From Paracoccus ravus (GTDB lineage Bacteria > Pseudomonadota > Alphaproteobacteria > Rhodobacterales > Rhodobacteraceae), in contig NZ_SDEB01000004.1 of NCBI RefSeq assembly GCF_004522175.1, positions 124,001 to 188,000 on the forward strand: a stretch of DNA of 64,000 nt, in the 5' to 3' direction. Below, one piece after another: positions 56,153 through 63,176 of this stretch. A model generated the notes under the pieces. That model was not told the origin of the DNA, searched no databases, and saw only the letters and a list, made by a program, of their open reading frames with translations. The translations under genes and the position numbers were made by a program. Within the stretch, counting starts at the first letter, position 1. Each line of letters starts with the position of its first letter.

Positions 56153-57661
56153 CTATTCCGCAGCGTGGCCAGTAATGGCTGCGCCAGCGGTTTCAGAGTC
56201 GGGCTTCATGCGGAAGCCGCGCTCAAGCTGGTCGAAGGGCGCGACGGGATAATCGCCCGAGAAGCAGGCGTCGCAATATTGCGGGCAGGACTTGTTGCGG
56301 CCCTCGGCCTCGCCCACGGCGCGGTAGAGTCCATCAAGCGAGACAAAGGCGAGGCTGTCCACGCCGATCCACTCGCGCATTTCCTCGACCGACATCTGCG
56401 CGGCGAGGAGCTTGTCGCGATCGGGCGTGTCGACGCCGTAGAAGCAGGGCCAGGAAGTCGGCGGCGAGGCGATGCGGAAATGCACCTCGGCGGCACCGGC
56501 ATCGAGGATCATGTCCTTGATCTTGCGCGAGGTGGTGCCGCGCACGACCGAGTCATCGACCAGCACGACCCGCTTGCCCTTGACCAGCGCGCGGTTCACG
56601 TTGAGCTTCAGGCGCACGCCCATATTGCGGATCTGCTCGGTCGGCTCGATGAAGGTCCGGCCCATGTACTGGTTGCGGATGATCCCCATACCGAAGGGGA
56701 TGCCGCTTTCATGTGCATAACCGATGGCAGCGGGCGTGCCGCTATCAGGGACGGCGCAGACCAGATCGGCCTCGACCGGTGCTTCGCGGGCCAGTTCCAC
56801 GCCGATCTGGCGGCGGGTCTCATAGACCGATCGGCCGCCGATGATCGAATCCGGGCGCGAGAAATAGACATGCTCGAAGATGCAGAAGCGGCCCGTCGAA
56901 GGACCGAAGGGACGCGAGCTTTCGATCTCTCCCTTGGAAATCACGACCATCTCGCCCGGCTCGATCTCGCGGACGAATTCAGCGCCGATAATGTCGAGGC
57001 CGCAGGTTTCCGATGACAGCGCATAGCCCTCGTCGCCAATCTTTCCCAGCACCAACGGACGCACGCCCAAGGGGTCGCGCACGCCGACCAGCTTGGTGCG
57101 GGTCATGGCGACGACGCTGAACGCGCCTTCGACGCGGCGCAGCGCGTCCTTCATCCGCTCGGGGATGTTGCGCTGGATCGAGCGCGCCATCAGGTGGATG
57201 ATGCATTCGCTGTCGCTGCTCGATTGGAAGATCGAGCCGCGCTCGATCAGTTCCTTGCGCAAAGCCATTGCATTGGTGATGTTGCCGTTATGGGCGACGG
57301 CACAGCCGCCCATCGAGAAGTCGCCGAAAAAGGGCTGCACGTCGCGGATCGCGGTCGCGGCCTTGGTGCCTGCGGTCGAATAGCGGACATGGCCGATAGC
57401 GAGGGAACCGGGAAGGGTTTCCATCAGGCTTTGTTTCGTGAAATTGTCGCGCACGTAGCCGAAACGATGGGCGCTGTTGAAGCCCTGTTCCGCGTCATGC
57501 GAGATGATGCCGCCCGCTTCCTGCCCGCGATGTTGCAGGGCATGAAGCCCGAGGGCGACGAAGTTGGCCGCATCCGCGACACCGATTACGCCGAAAACAC
57601 CGCATTCTTCATGCAATCGGTCGGAATCGAAGGGATGGGCAAGGAATGGCTGCATCATCAC
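56153..57661 (-). CDS. purF: amidophosphoribosyltransferase
   Basis: First committed enzyme of purine synthesis: transfers ammonia from glutamine to PRPP. The 502 residues include the propeptide and the catalytic Cys20 in EECGVFGVIG, the glutamine-binding RYSTAGTKA and HNGNITNA, and the PRPP motif VVLVDDSVVRGTTSRK. The C-terminal cysteines (SWPCFYG and CPQYCDACFSGDYP) fit the Fe-S cluster-bearing Bacillus-type PurF, so the propeptide is probably cleaved before Cys20. It lies downstream of cvpA, the usual order. Confidence 0.96.
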   Translation of the reverse strand: MMMQPFLAHPFDSDRLHEECGVFGVIGVADAANFVALGLHALQHRGQEAGGIISHDAEQGFNSAHRFGYVRDNFTKQSLMETLPGSLAIGHVRYSTAGTKAATAIRDVQPFFGDFSMGGCAVAHNGNITNAMALRKELIERGSIFQSSSDSECIIHLMARSIQRNIPERMKDALRRVEGAFSVVAMTRTKLVGVRDPLGVRPLVLGKIGDEGYALSSETCGLDIIGAEFVREIEPGEMVVISKGEIESSRPFGPSTGRFCIFEHVYFSRPDSIIGGRSVYETRRQIGVELAREAPVEADLVCAVPDSGTPAAIGYAHESGIPFGMGIIRNQYMGRTFIEPTEQIRNMGVRLKLNVNRALVKGKRVVLVDDSVVRGTTSRKIKDMILDAGAAEVHFRIASPPTSWPCFYGVDTPDRDKLLAAQMSVEEMREWIGVDSLAFVSLDGLYRAVGEAEGRNKSCPQYCDACFSGDYPVAPFDQLERGFRMKPDSETAGAAITGHAAE

Positions 57662-57739
57662 CGGCTCATAAGGCTAGGGGAGGGGAGGAATATGTGGCGC
57701 TTTTCGCCGCTAACATAGGGACTCGCTCGGGTGAAGTCA

Positions 57740-57766
57740 CGCCCTGCCGGCCGGGCAGGGCGCATT
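57740..57766 (+). repeat. 9-bp hairpin in the cvpA-purF gap
   Basis: CGCCCTGCC / GGCAGGGCG stem with a 5-nt loop, followed on the plus strand by CATTTT. Both flanking genes are on the minus strand, where the arm is followed by TGACTTC, so it might be an attenuator or a processing site between cvpA and purF. Confidence 0.4.
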
Positions 57767-57802
57767 TTATGTCACGAAAGGGTCACTCGGCGTCGAAAAC
57801 GC

Positions 57803-58420
57803 TTAATTTGCAGGGGCAGGCGTCGTCGCCGGGGCGGGGGTCGGCGTGTTTGCGTCAACGGGTTCGGTCGCCATGCAGCCGCGCACGAGTTGCTCGTAGC
57901 GGGCGACCACCCAGCCCGGCGCGTCCTGCGGGATCTGCTCGTCCATCTGGCCGGTCATCCGCGAGAAGATCTGCGCCGAACGGGAATTGTCCACCACCGC
58001 GACCGGTTGCGACGAGATCACCCGGTCATAGACGATGAAGGCCACCGCCACGAGCAGGATGCCGCGCGCCACGCCGAACAGGAACCCCATGCCCTGATCG
58101 ATGCCGCCAAGCGCCGAGCGCTGCACGACCGAGGAGAAAAGCGGGGTGATGATCGAGAAGACGACCAGCGCCAACGCGAAAACGACCGCGAAACCGGCGA
58201 TGGTGGAAAGCTCGCAGCTATCGGCGAGAAACTTGTTCAGGCCCGGAACCTGCGCCACCATCGGGCGGACCGAAGGGGCAAAGATGAAGGCCAGCACCGC
58301 CGCGCCGATCCAGCCCAGAATGGCGAGCGATTCGCGCACGAAACCCCGCGCATAGGCAAGGATCGCCGAGAGGATGATCACGGCCGCCACAATGCCGTCG
58401 ATGATGGTGAAACCGTCCAT
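57803..58420 (-). CDS. cvpA: CvpA family protein
   Basis: Inner-membrane protein of 205 residues with four helices and the CvpA core: FTIIDGIVAAVIILSAILAYARGFVRESLAILGWIGAAVLAF, and QRSALGGIDQGMGFLFGVARGILLVAV. The C-terminal tail is Thr/Pro/Ala-rich. In E. coli CvpA is needed for colicin V production and, more broadly, envelope stress tolerance. The gene precedes purF in the same direction, as in many proteobacteria. Confidence 0.9.
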   Translation of the reverse strand: MDGFTIIDGIVAAVIILSAILAYARGFVRESLAILGWIGAAVLAFIFAPSVRPMVAQVPGLNKFLADSCELSTIAGFAVVFALALVVFSIITPLFSSVVQRSALGGIDQGMGFLFGVARGILLVAVAFIVYDRVISSQPVAVVDNSRSAQIFSRMTGQMDEQIPQDAPGWVVARYEQLVRGCMATEPVDANTPTPAPATTPAPAN

Positions 58421-58462
58421 GTCACGCCCTTTTGCGGTTCGCGCCGCGATTGAGTGGCAAGT

Positions 58463-59827
58463 TCATCCGGCCCCGAATGTCTCGCCCACGAATTTTGTCA
58501 GATCCGGGACACGGTCGAGCCGCATCCCGCCCATACCCTCGACCTTGCTGGAAGTAGGCAGGATTGCGCGTGAAAAACCAAGTTTTTGTGCTTCTTTCAA
58601 CCTGTTTTCCGTTTGCGCCACCGGGCGAAGCGCGCCGGACAGGCTGATTTCGCCAAAAAGCACGGCTTCGGCGGGCAAGGCAACATCCTCGCGCGCACTC
58701 AGAAGCGCCGCCGCTATGGCCAGATCGGCGGCCGGTTCATTGACGCGCATCCCCCCGGCAACATTGAGAAAAACGTCGAGCCCCGCAAAGGGGATGGCAC
58801 AGCGCGCCTCGAGCACCGCAAGGATGGTCGAGACCCTGCCCGAGTCGAGCCCTACCACCGTCCGGCGCGGGCTGGCCAGTGTCGAAGGTGCAACAAGCGC
58901 CTGAACTTCGGTCAGGACAGGGCGCGTGCCCTCGATCCCCGCATAGACCGCCGACCCGGCGCTTGGCTGGCCGCGCTCGGACAGGAACAGCGCCGAGGGG
59001 TTCGCGACCTCGGAGAGCCCGCCTCCGGTCATCTCGAAAACGCCTATCTCGTCGGCCGGGCCGAAGCGGTTCTTATGGGCGCGCAGGATGCGGAACTGAT
59101 GGCCGCGCTCGCCCTCGAAATAGAGCACCGTGTCGACCATGTGCTCGACGACGCGGGGTCCGGCGATCTGGCCTTCCTTGGTGACATGGCCGACAAGGAT
59201 GACCGAGGTACCGCGTCGTTTCGCGAAGGTCGTCAGCTCATGCGCGGTGGCGCGGACCTGGCTGACCGAGCCGGGCGCGGCCTCGATCTGGTCTGACCAC
59301 AAGGTCTGGATCGAGTCGATGATCGCAACATCGGGCCGCTCGGCGTCTAGCGTGGTCAGGATGTCGCGCAAGGCGGTTTCCGCGCCCAGCCGCACCGGCG
59401 CATCGCCAAGTCCAAGACGCTGCGCGCGCAGCCGGACCTGTGCGCTGGCCTCCTCGCCGGAAATATAGATCGCCTGCTGGCCCGCGCGGGCAAAAGCAGC
59501 GGCGGCTTGCAAGAGCAGGGTCGATTTCCCGATCCCCGGATCGCCGCCAACAAGGATCGCCGAGCCGGGCACCAGCCCGCCCCCCAAGACGCGGTCGAAT
59601 TCGGCAATGCCGGAATGGGCGCGGGCGGGTGGGGTCTCTTGCGTCGCAAGGCCGGAAAGCGCAATCGCCTTGCCCTTGAGCGTGCCAAGGCCGCGCCCCG
59701 GCCCCTGCGACAAGGGCGCTTCCTCAATGATGGTGTTCCATTCGCCGCAGGCTTCGCAGCGGCCATTCCATTTCCTGTGGCTGGCGCCGCAGGCGGTGCA
59801 GGTGAAAGCGGTGATCGATCTTGCCAT
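58463..59827 (-). CDS. radA: DNA repair protein RadA
   Basis: Branch-migration ATPase in recombination. The 454 residues contain the N-terminal zinc finger (Cys10, 13, 24 and 27 in CTACGASHRKWNGRCEAC), Walker A GGDPGIGKST, the RadA-specific KNRFG motif in AHKNRFGPADEIGVFEM, and a C-terminal Lon-protease-like domain with GGMRVNEPAADLAIAAAL. ATG 59827 was chosen because the zinc finger begins right after it. It precedes cvpA, on the same strand. Confidence 0.95.
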   Translation of the reverse strand: MARSITAFTCTACGASHRKWNGRCEACGEWNTIIEEAPLSQGPGRGLGTLKGKAIALSGLATQETPPARAHSGIAEFDRVLGGGLVPGSAILVGGDPGIGKSTLLLQAAAAFARAGQQAIYISGEEASAQVRLRAQRLGLGDAPVRLGAETALRDILTTLDAERPDVAIIDSIQTLWSDQIEAAPGSVSQVRATAHELTTFAKRRGTSVILVGHVTKEGQIAGPRVVEHMVDTVLYFEGERGHQFRILRAHKNRFGPADEIGVFEMTGGGLSEVANPSALFLSERGQPSAGSAVYAGIEGTRPVLTEVQALVAPSTLASPRRTVVGLDSGRVSTILAVLEARCAIPFAGLDVFLNVAGGMRVNEPAADLAIAAALLSAREDVALPAEAVLFGEISLSGALRPVAQTENRLKEAQKLGFSRAILPTSSKVEGMGGMRLDRVPDLTKFVGETFGAG

Positions 59828-59887
59828 GCGCCCTGAATGGCAGATTGCCGAGGGGCGCGCCACTGGGAATGGCGCGACGCCAAATGC

Positions 59888-61072
59888 TTAGCTGATGCCG
59901 AGTCCGGCGCGCATCAGCACCCGGCGCACCGGGGCCACGGCATAAAGGCTGCCAAGCGCCGCCGCGCGCAGATCGCGCAGGGGCCGGGCCGAGATCATGC
60001 TGGCGCGGTTGAGCGCGTCGATGCCGAGAAGCCGCGCCATGGCCTCGGGGCGGCGGCGGCGGGCGTAAGCGTCAAGCGAGGACTGGCTGCCCGGATTGCC
60101 CGCCGAAAGCTCGACCAGCGCGGCGAGATCGGCAAGGCTCATGTTCAATCCCTGCGCGCCAATCGGCGGCACGACATGGGCGGCCTCGGCGATCAACGCC
60201 GTGCGCGGGCCGGTAAAGCTGTCAGCGATCTGGCTGATGATCGGCCATTCGGTCAGACGGGTCGCCTGCGTCAGATGCCCCAACACACCCGCCGAGCGCC
60301 GGTTCAACTCGGCCTCGAAATCTTCGCGGGGCAGGGCGGCAAGGCGGGCGGTCTCGGTGCCGCGCTCCATCCAGACCACCGCCGAAGAGGGCTTGCCGTC
60401 GCGATCTGGCAGAGGGACCAGCGTAAACGGCCCGCCCGAGCGGTGGATTTCGGTCGAGACATTCTCATGCGGGCGCTCATGGGTCACGGCGAAGGCCAAC
60501 GCCTTTTGGCCATAGCGCAGGGTCCGCGTCCCGATCCCCAAGGCGCGACGCACCGGGGAATTGCGGCCATCCGCGCCGATGACCAGCTTCGCCGCAAGGC
60601 GGCTGCCGTCGGTCAGCGTCACCAGCGCCTCGCTGTCTCGCGCCACCAGATCGGCGGTCCCGGTTCCGGGCAGGAAACGTACATTTTGCAGCGATGCGAG
60701 GCGGGCCGAAATCTCGCGTTTCAGCAGCCAGTTGGGCAGGTTCCAGCCAAAGGGCTGGTCGGAAATCTCGGAGGCGTCGAAATCCCGCGTCAGCCGCGCT
60801 TGTGACAGCTTCCCGCCGGCGTCGATGATGCGCATGACCTGCAAGGCCGTCGCATGGGGGGCAAGACGATCCCAGAGGCCCGCCGCCGAAAGCACCGCGA
60901 TCGAGGGATGCAGAAAGGCCGTGCTGCGCAGATCCGAGCCGTCGGCGGCCTCGTCGGTGATGGGGGGCGCGGGATCGACGCAGGTGACCTCATGTCCGGC
61001 GCTGCCAAAGGCCGCCGCCGCGATCAGCCCGGCAATGCCGCCACCGGAGACAAGGATTTCCGTCCGTTCCAT
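59888..61072 (-). CDS. UbiH/UbiF-family FAD-dependent hydroxylase
   Basis: Flavin monooxygenase of 394 residues. It has the N-terminal FAD-binding motif SGGGIAGLIAAAAFG (about residues 8-22), the second FAD motif LVIGADGRNSPVRRALGI and the third motif GPRTALIAEAAHVVPPIGAQGLNMSLADLAAL, as in ubiquinone biosynthesis hydroxylases. The third motif has EAAH where GDAAH is usual. Which ring position it hydroxylates cannot be decided. It starts 5 bp after the end of a small membrane gene. Confidence 0.9.
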   Translation of the reverse strand: MERTEILVSGGGIAGLIAAAAFGSAGHEVTCVDPAPPITDEAADGSDLRSTAFLHPSIAVLSAAGLWDRLAPHATALQVMRIIDAGGKLSQARLTRDFDASEISDQPFGWNLPNWLLKREISARLASLQNVRFLPGTGTADLVARDSEALVTLTDGSRLAAKLVIGADGRNSPVRRALGIGTRTLRYGQKALAFAVTHERPHENVSTEIHRSGGPFTLVPLPDRDGKPSSAVVWMERGTETARLAALPREDFEAELNRRSAGVLGHLTQATRLTEWPIISQIADSFTGPRTALIAEAAHVVPPIGAQGLNMSLADLAALVELSAGNPGSQSSLDAYARRRRPEAMARLLGIDALNRASMISARPLRDLRAAALGSLYAVAPVRRVLMRAGLGIS

Positions 61073-61076
61073 GCGC

Positions 61077-61277
61077 TCAAAAACCTGCCGCATAGGCGAG
61101 AAGCATGCCAAAAACCGCCAGGGTTCCGATCAGCCCGATCATCGCCAAGGCTGGAAGACCCCAGAGCGTGGTGGCGATGACCGCGACCGCGACCAGCGCA
61201 AGGACAAAGAGAAACAGGACACGCGTCATGCGCGCCTCGGCAAGTGTTTCGGCCGGATCGGCATGAGTGGTCGCCAT
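61077..61277 (-). CDS. small two-helix membrane protein, unknown function
   Basis: Protein of 66 residues, charged at the N-terminus (MATTHADPAETLAEARMTR) with two hydrophobic segments (VLFLFVLALVAVAVIATTLWG and ALAMIGLIGTLAVFGMLLAYAAG). It ends 5 bp before the UbiH-like gene and starts 37 bp from the HAD gene end, so it is in one run of minus-strand genes. No family is recognised. Confidence 0.7.
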   Translation of the reverse strand: MATTHADPAETLAEARMTRVLFLFVLALVAVAVIATTLWGLPALAMIGLIGTLAVFGMLLAYAAGF

Positions 61278-61313
61278 GTTGCGTTCCTTTGCGCGGGTTC
61301 GAGACGGGTTGGC

Positions 61314-62060
61314 CTAATTCTGCCCGTGACCTCGGGTCTCGGCAAGCGCGCGCAGGAAGGCGGTCAGGTCCATCGTGCGGTGGTGAACATGTCCCGCCTG
61401 GTCCTGCCCGGCGGCCAGGACATCCGGTCCGTGCCGTCCGCTGCCGACCAGAATCGTGCGCATCCCCAGCGAATGCGGGATTTCCAGATTGCGCGGGTCG
61501 TCCTCGAACATGGCGGCGGCATTGGGCTGGAAACCGGCGCTCTGCTGGACTGCGGCATAAGCGCGCGGGTCGGGCTTGGGCAGGAAGCCGGTCGTTTCGA
61601 TGCCATGGACCTCGTCGAAAATATCCAAGCCGCGCGCGTGAAGCACCTTTGCGGCATATTCCGTATCGGCATTTGTATGCACGATCTTGCGGCCCGGAAG
61701 AGCGGTGATGAGCGCGGCGAGCTCCGGTGCCGGCGCGAGATGCGAGAAATCAATGTCATGGACTTCGCGCAGGAAGGGCAGGGGGTCGATCTGCCTTTCC
61801 ACCATCAGCCCGGACAGGGTCGTGCCGTGCAGGCGCCAGTATTGTTGGCGCAGATGGTCGGCCTCGGCCTCTGAAAGGCCCAATTCGCGCATGACATAGG
61901 CCGTCATCCGCCGTTCGATCTGGTCGAAAAGCTTCATCTCGGGCGCATAGAGCGTATTGTCCAGATCGAAGATCCAAGTTGATACGCCGTCAAATAAGTT
62001 ACTGTTAAACAAGGATAACGTAGAAATATCTTGCTTTAAGGCCACCACGTTAACCACCAA
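61314..62060 (-). CDS. HAD-family pyrimidine 5'-nucleotidase, N-terminus altered at an island boundary
   Basis: HAD phosphatase of about 248 residues as open, with the nucleophile motif STWIFDLDNTLY (Asp32 and Asp34), the second motif IVHTNAD, and FLPKPDPRAY and MFEDDPRNLEIPH. It resembles SDT1/YjjG-type pyrimidine nucleotidases. The first 20 residues (VVNVVALKQDISTLSLFNSN) have no match to family N-termini, which start close to the STWIFDLDNT block. The only starts are TTG or GTG (62060 or later) without a clear ribosome site. The region 61978-62060 is AT-rich and probably belongs to the inserted element. Confidence 0.8.
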   Translation of the reverse strand: MVVNVVALKQDISTLSLFNSNLFDGVSTWIFDLDNTLYAPEMKLFDQIERRMTAYVMRELGLSEAEADHLRQQYWRLHGTTLSGLMVERQIDPLPFLREVHDIDFSHLAPAPELAALITALPGRKIVHTNADTEYAAKVLHARGLDIFDEVHGIETTGFLPKPDPRAYAAVQQSAGFQPNAAAMFEDDPRNLEIPHSLGMRTILVGSGRHGPDVLAAGQDQAGHVHHRTMDLTAFLRALAETRGHGQN

Positions 62061-62062
62061 TA

Positions 62063-62091
62063 TTGACAGGGTAGGACATTGTTTCTAGTGT
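62063..62091 (+). promoter_or_regulatory. sigma-70-like promoter for the HTH gene
   Basis: TTGACA (62063-62068), 17-bp spacer, TAGTGT (62086-62091). The -35 box is perfect and the -10 box retains TA and the final T. It reads toward the excisionase-like gene, leaving a leader of about 85 nt with a short hairpin CCCCG-AAG-CGGGG right before the GGAGG ribosome site. Confidence 0.5.
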
Positions 62092-62182
62092 CATTTTTAG
62101 ACGGGAAGTCCAGCGGGCTCAACGTCTGCAACATAGCAAATCCGAAATCTGTAGCGACCCCCGAAGCGGGGTAGGAGGATGC

Positions 62183-62443
62183 ATGCAGGAACACGACACG
62201 GGTCAGGTCCGCTTTCTGACCACGGATGAGAAGGCGCGTGAACTTCAGGTCAGCGAAAGGACCTTGTTCCGGCTGCGGCAGGAAAACCAAGGACCCCGCT
62301 TCGTGCGGATCGGTGGTGCAATTCGCTACCTTCCTGCCGATCTCGCGCTGACGCTCGGCGGTGTTGGTGAAGTCAACTTTGCCGCAATCGGCCATGAAGC
62401 CGAGCGCCGTCGGCGCGCATACAAGCGGCGGAAGGACGCATGA
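62183..62443 (+). CDS. excisionase/AlpA-like helix-turn-helix protein
   Basis: Small DNA-binding protein of 86 residues, MerR-like HTH_17 type. The pattern is FLTTDEKARELQVSERTLFRLRQENQGPRFVRIGGAIRYLPADL (residues 11-54): HTH followed by the R-I-G-x-x-I-R-Y wing that is typical of phage excisionases and AlpA-like regulators. The C-terminus is basic. The ribosome site GTAGGAGGATGC precedes the ATG. In integrative elements such genes control excision or the replication genes. It is 733 bp from the replication-like ORF. Confidence 0.85.
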   Translation: MQEHDTGQVRFLTTDEKARELQVSERTLFRLRQENQGPRFVRIGGAIRYLPADLALTLGGVGEVNFAAIGHEAERRRRAYKRRKDA

Positions 62444-62592
62444 TGAAACCGTGCGATTCGCATCGGGGTCGACATGTTTCGGCGCTGACTGAGGGAAATT
62501 CGGAGAATGGCCGTCGCGGCTTTTGGTCGAGCGCGACGGCCTTTGAACCCACTAGGAATGGAGATCGAGAAATGATTAGCACGGCACTGTAG
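62440..62592 (+). CDS. possible 50-residue ORF overlapping the HTH gene end
   Basis: Starts at ATG 62440, which overlaps the HTH gene stop (ATGA), and stops at TAG 62590-62592. The product is polar, basic and has no family similarity. The coupling supports translation, but the ORF also contains a perfect 10-bp inverted repeat with a terminator look, which argues against it. I keep it as tentative. Confidence 0.25.
   Translation: MMKPCDSHRGRHVSALTEGNSENGRRGFWSSATAFEPTRNGDREMISTAL
62509..62544 (+). terminator. terminator-like inverted repeat after the HTH gene
   Basis: Perfect 10-bp arms GGCCGTCGCG / CGCGACGGCC with a 13-nt loop, then TTT. It is 66 bp past the HTH gene stop. The long loop makes termination uncertain. 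Confidence 0.5.
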
Positions 62593-62613
62593 TACAGAGC
62601 GAGTCAATTCGCG

Positions 62614-62688
62614 TTGAACTTGTTACACAATCTTATTCGGTATGTGGCAAGTTCGGTTCGGTCCTTCTGGGGTGTGGTACAAGTTTGA
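62614..62688. repeat. three iteron-like repeats
   Basis: Three copies of a similar motif: TGTGTAACAAGTTCAA on the minus strand (62614-62629), TGTGGCAAGTTCGG (62643-62656) and TGTGGTACAAGTTTGA (62673-62688) on the plus strand. The two plus copies start 30 bp apart, about three helical turns. They look like binding sites for the HTH or the replication protein. Confidence 0.5.
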
Positions 62689-62880
62689 TCTGTAAGGCTT
62701 TTTCGCCAAATCTGGCAAGAGATGCCGCTTGATCAGTCTTGTGCTTCGGGTAAGCTGGAAGGCGAGGGGGGTTCGACGCGACGAACAACGAACCCCCGAA
62801 AAAACGAACCGTAACGGCGGATCGCTTTGGCTAGAATCTAGGCCGCAATCCCCGTTCCGACAAGTGATTTTGGCCCGCTG

Positions 62881-63053
62881 CAAGCGGAGGGAGACGCTTG
62901 CCCCCTGCGGTCGCGCAGTAGCGTGACGACGAGATGAGAAGCCCTGCTGAGGTAGGGCATCCGCCGCATGTGGGCGGTCGGGTCTAGGCGTCTGAGGCGG
63001 CGCGGCGACCCACGGAAACTGTGAAAACCTGTGAACATGAGAGTGATCGTCAC
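62881..63053. ncRNA. candidate structured RNA or origin element with nested hairpins
   Basis: Complementary segments occur one after another: CAAGCG/CGCTTG (62881-62900), CTGCG/CGCAG (62905-62918), GTGACGA (62923-62929) with TCGTCAC (63047-63053) enclosing GCCCT/AGGGC (62941-62958), CCGCC/GGCGG (62961-62977) and GGGTC/GACCC (62980-63011). This resembles a multi-branched fold. No known RNA class is recognised; it might instead be a replication or transfer origin. Confidence 0.4.
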
Positions 63054-63130
63054 CGCCGCTTGTCGGGGGATGATGGTTGCGACCCGCGCATGTCACCCCG
63101 AAGCCGCTAAGCCTCACGCGGCACAAAGAA

Positions 63131-63157
63131 ACCCCGCGTCGAGTGAACGAGCGGGGT
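63131..63157. repeat. hairpin in the leader of the replication-like ORF
   Basis: ACCCCGC / GCGGGGT, 7 bp, with a 13-nt loop, ending 20 bp before the start codon at 63177. Could regulate initiation. Confidence 0.45.
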
Positions 63158-63176
63158 CCCATGATCGAGGCCAAGA

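Larger units (their letters stand above)
62444..63176. other. 733-bp structured noncoding region upstream of the replication-like ORF
   Basis: No firm gene lies here. In order: a perfect 10-bp inverted repeat (62509-62541), an AT-rich part with three iteron-like repeats (62614-62688), a 9-bp repeat GGGGGTTCG / CGAACCCCC (62767-62797), CTAGA-A-TCTAG (62831-62841), a dense set of hairpins (62881-63053), two direct copies of CTGTGAA, and a hairpin right before the next gene (63131-63157). This looks like a regulatory or replication-origin region, or a structured RNA. Confidence 0.6.

Noticed and set aside
55874..57016. Long plus-strand frame across purF
   Set aside because: Shadow of purF on the minus strand; its start lies in noncoding DNA and the translation has no motif.
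62768..62800. tRNA-like T-loop (GGTTCGA) in the element
   Set aside because: It belongs to an inverted repeat GGGGGTTCG/CGAACCCCC; no acceptor, D or anticodon arms can be assembled around it, so no tRNA or tRNA-derived att site is claimed.
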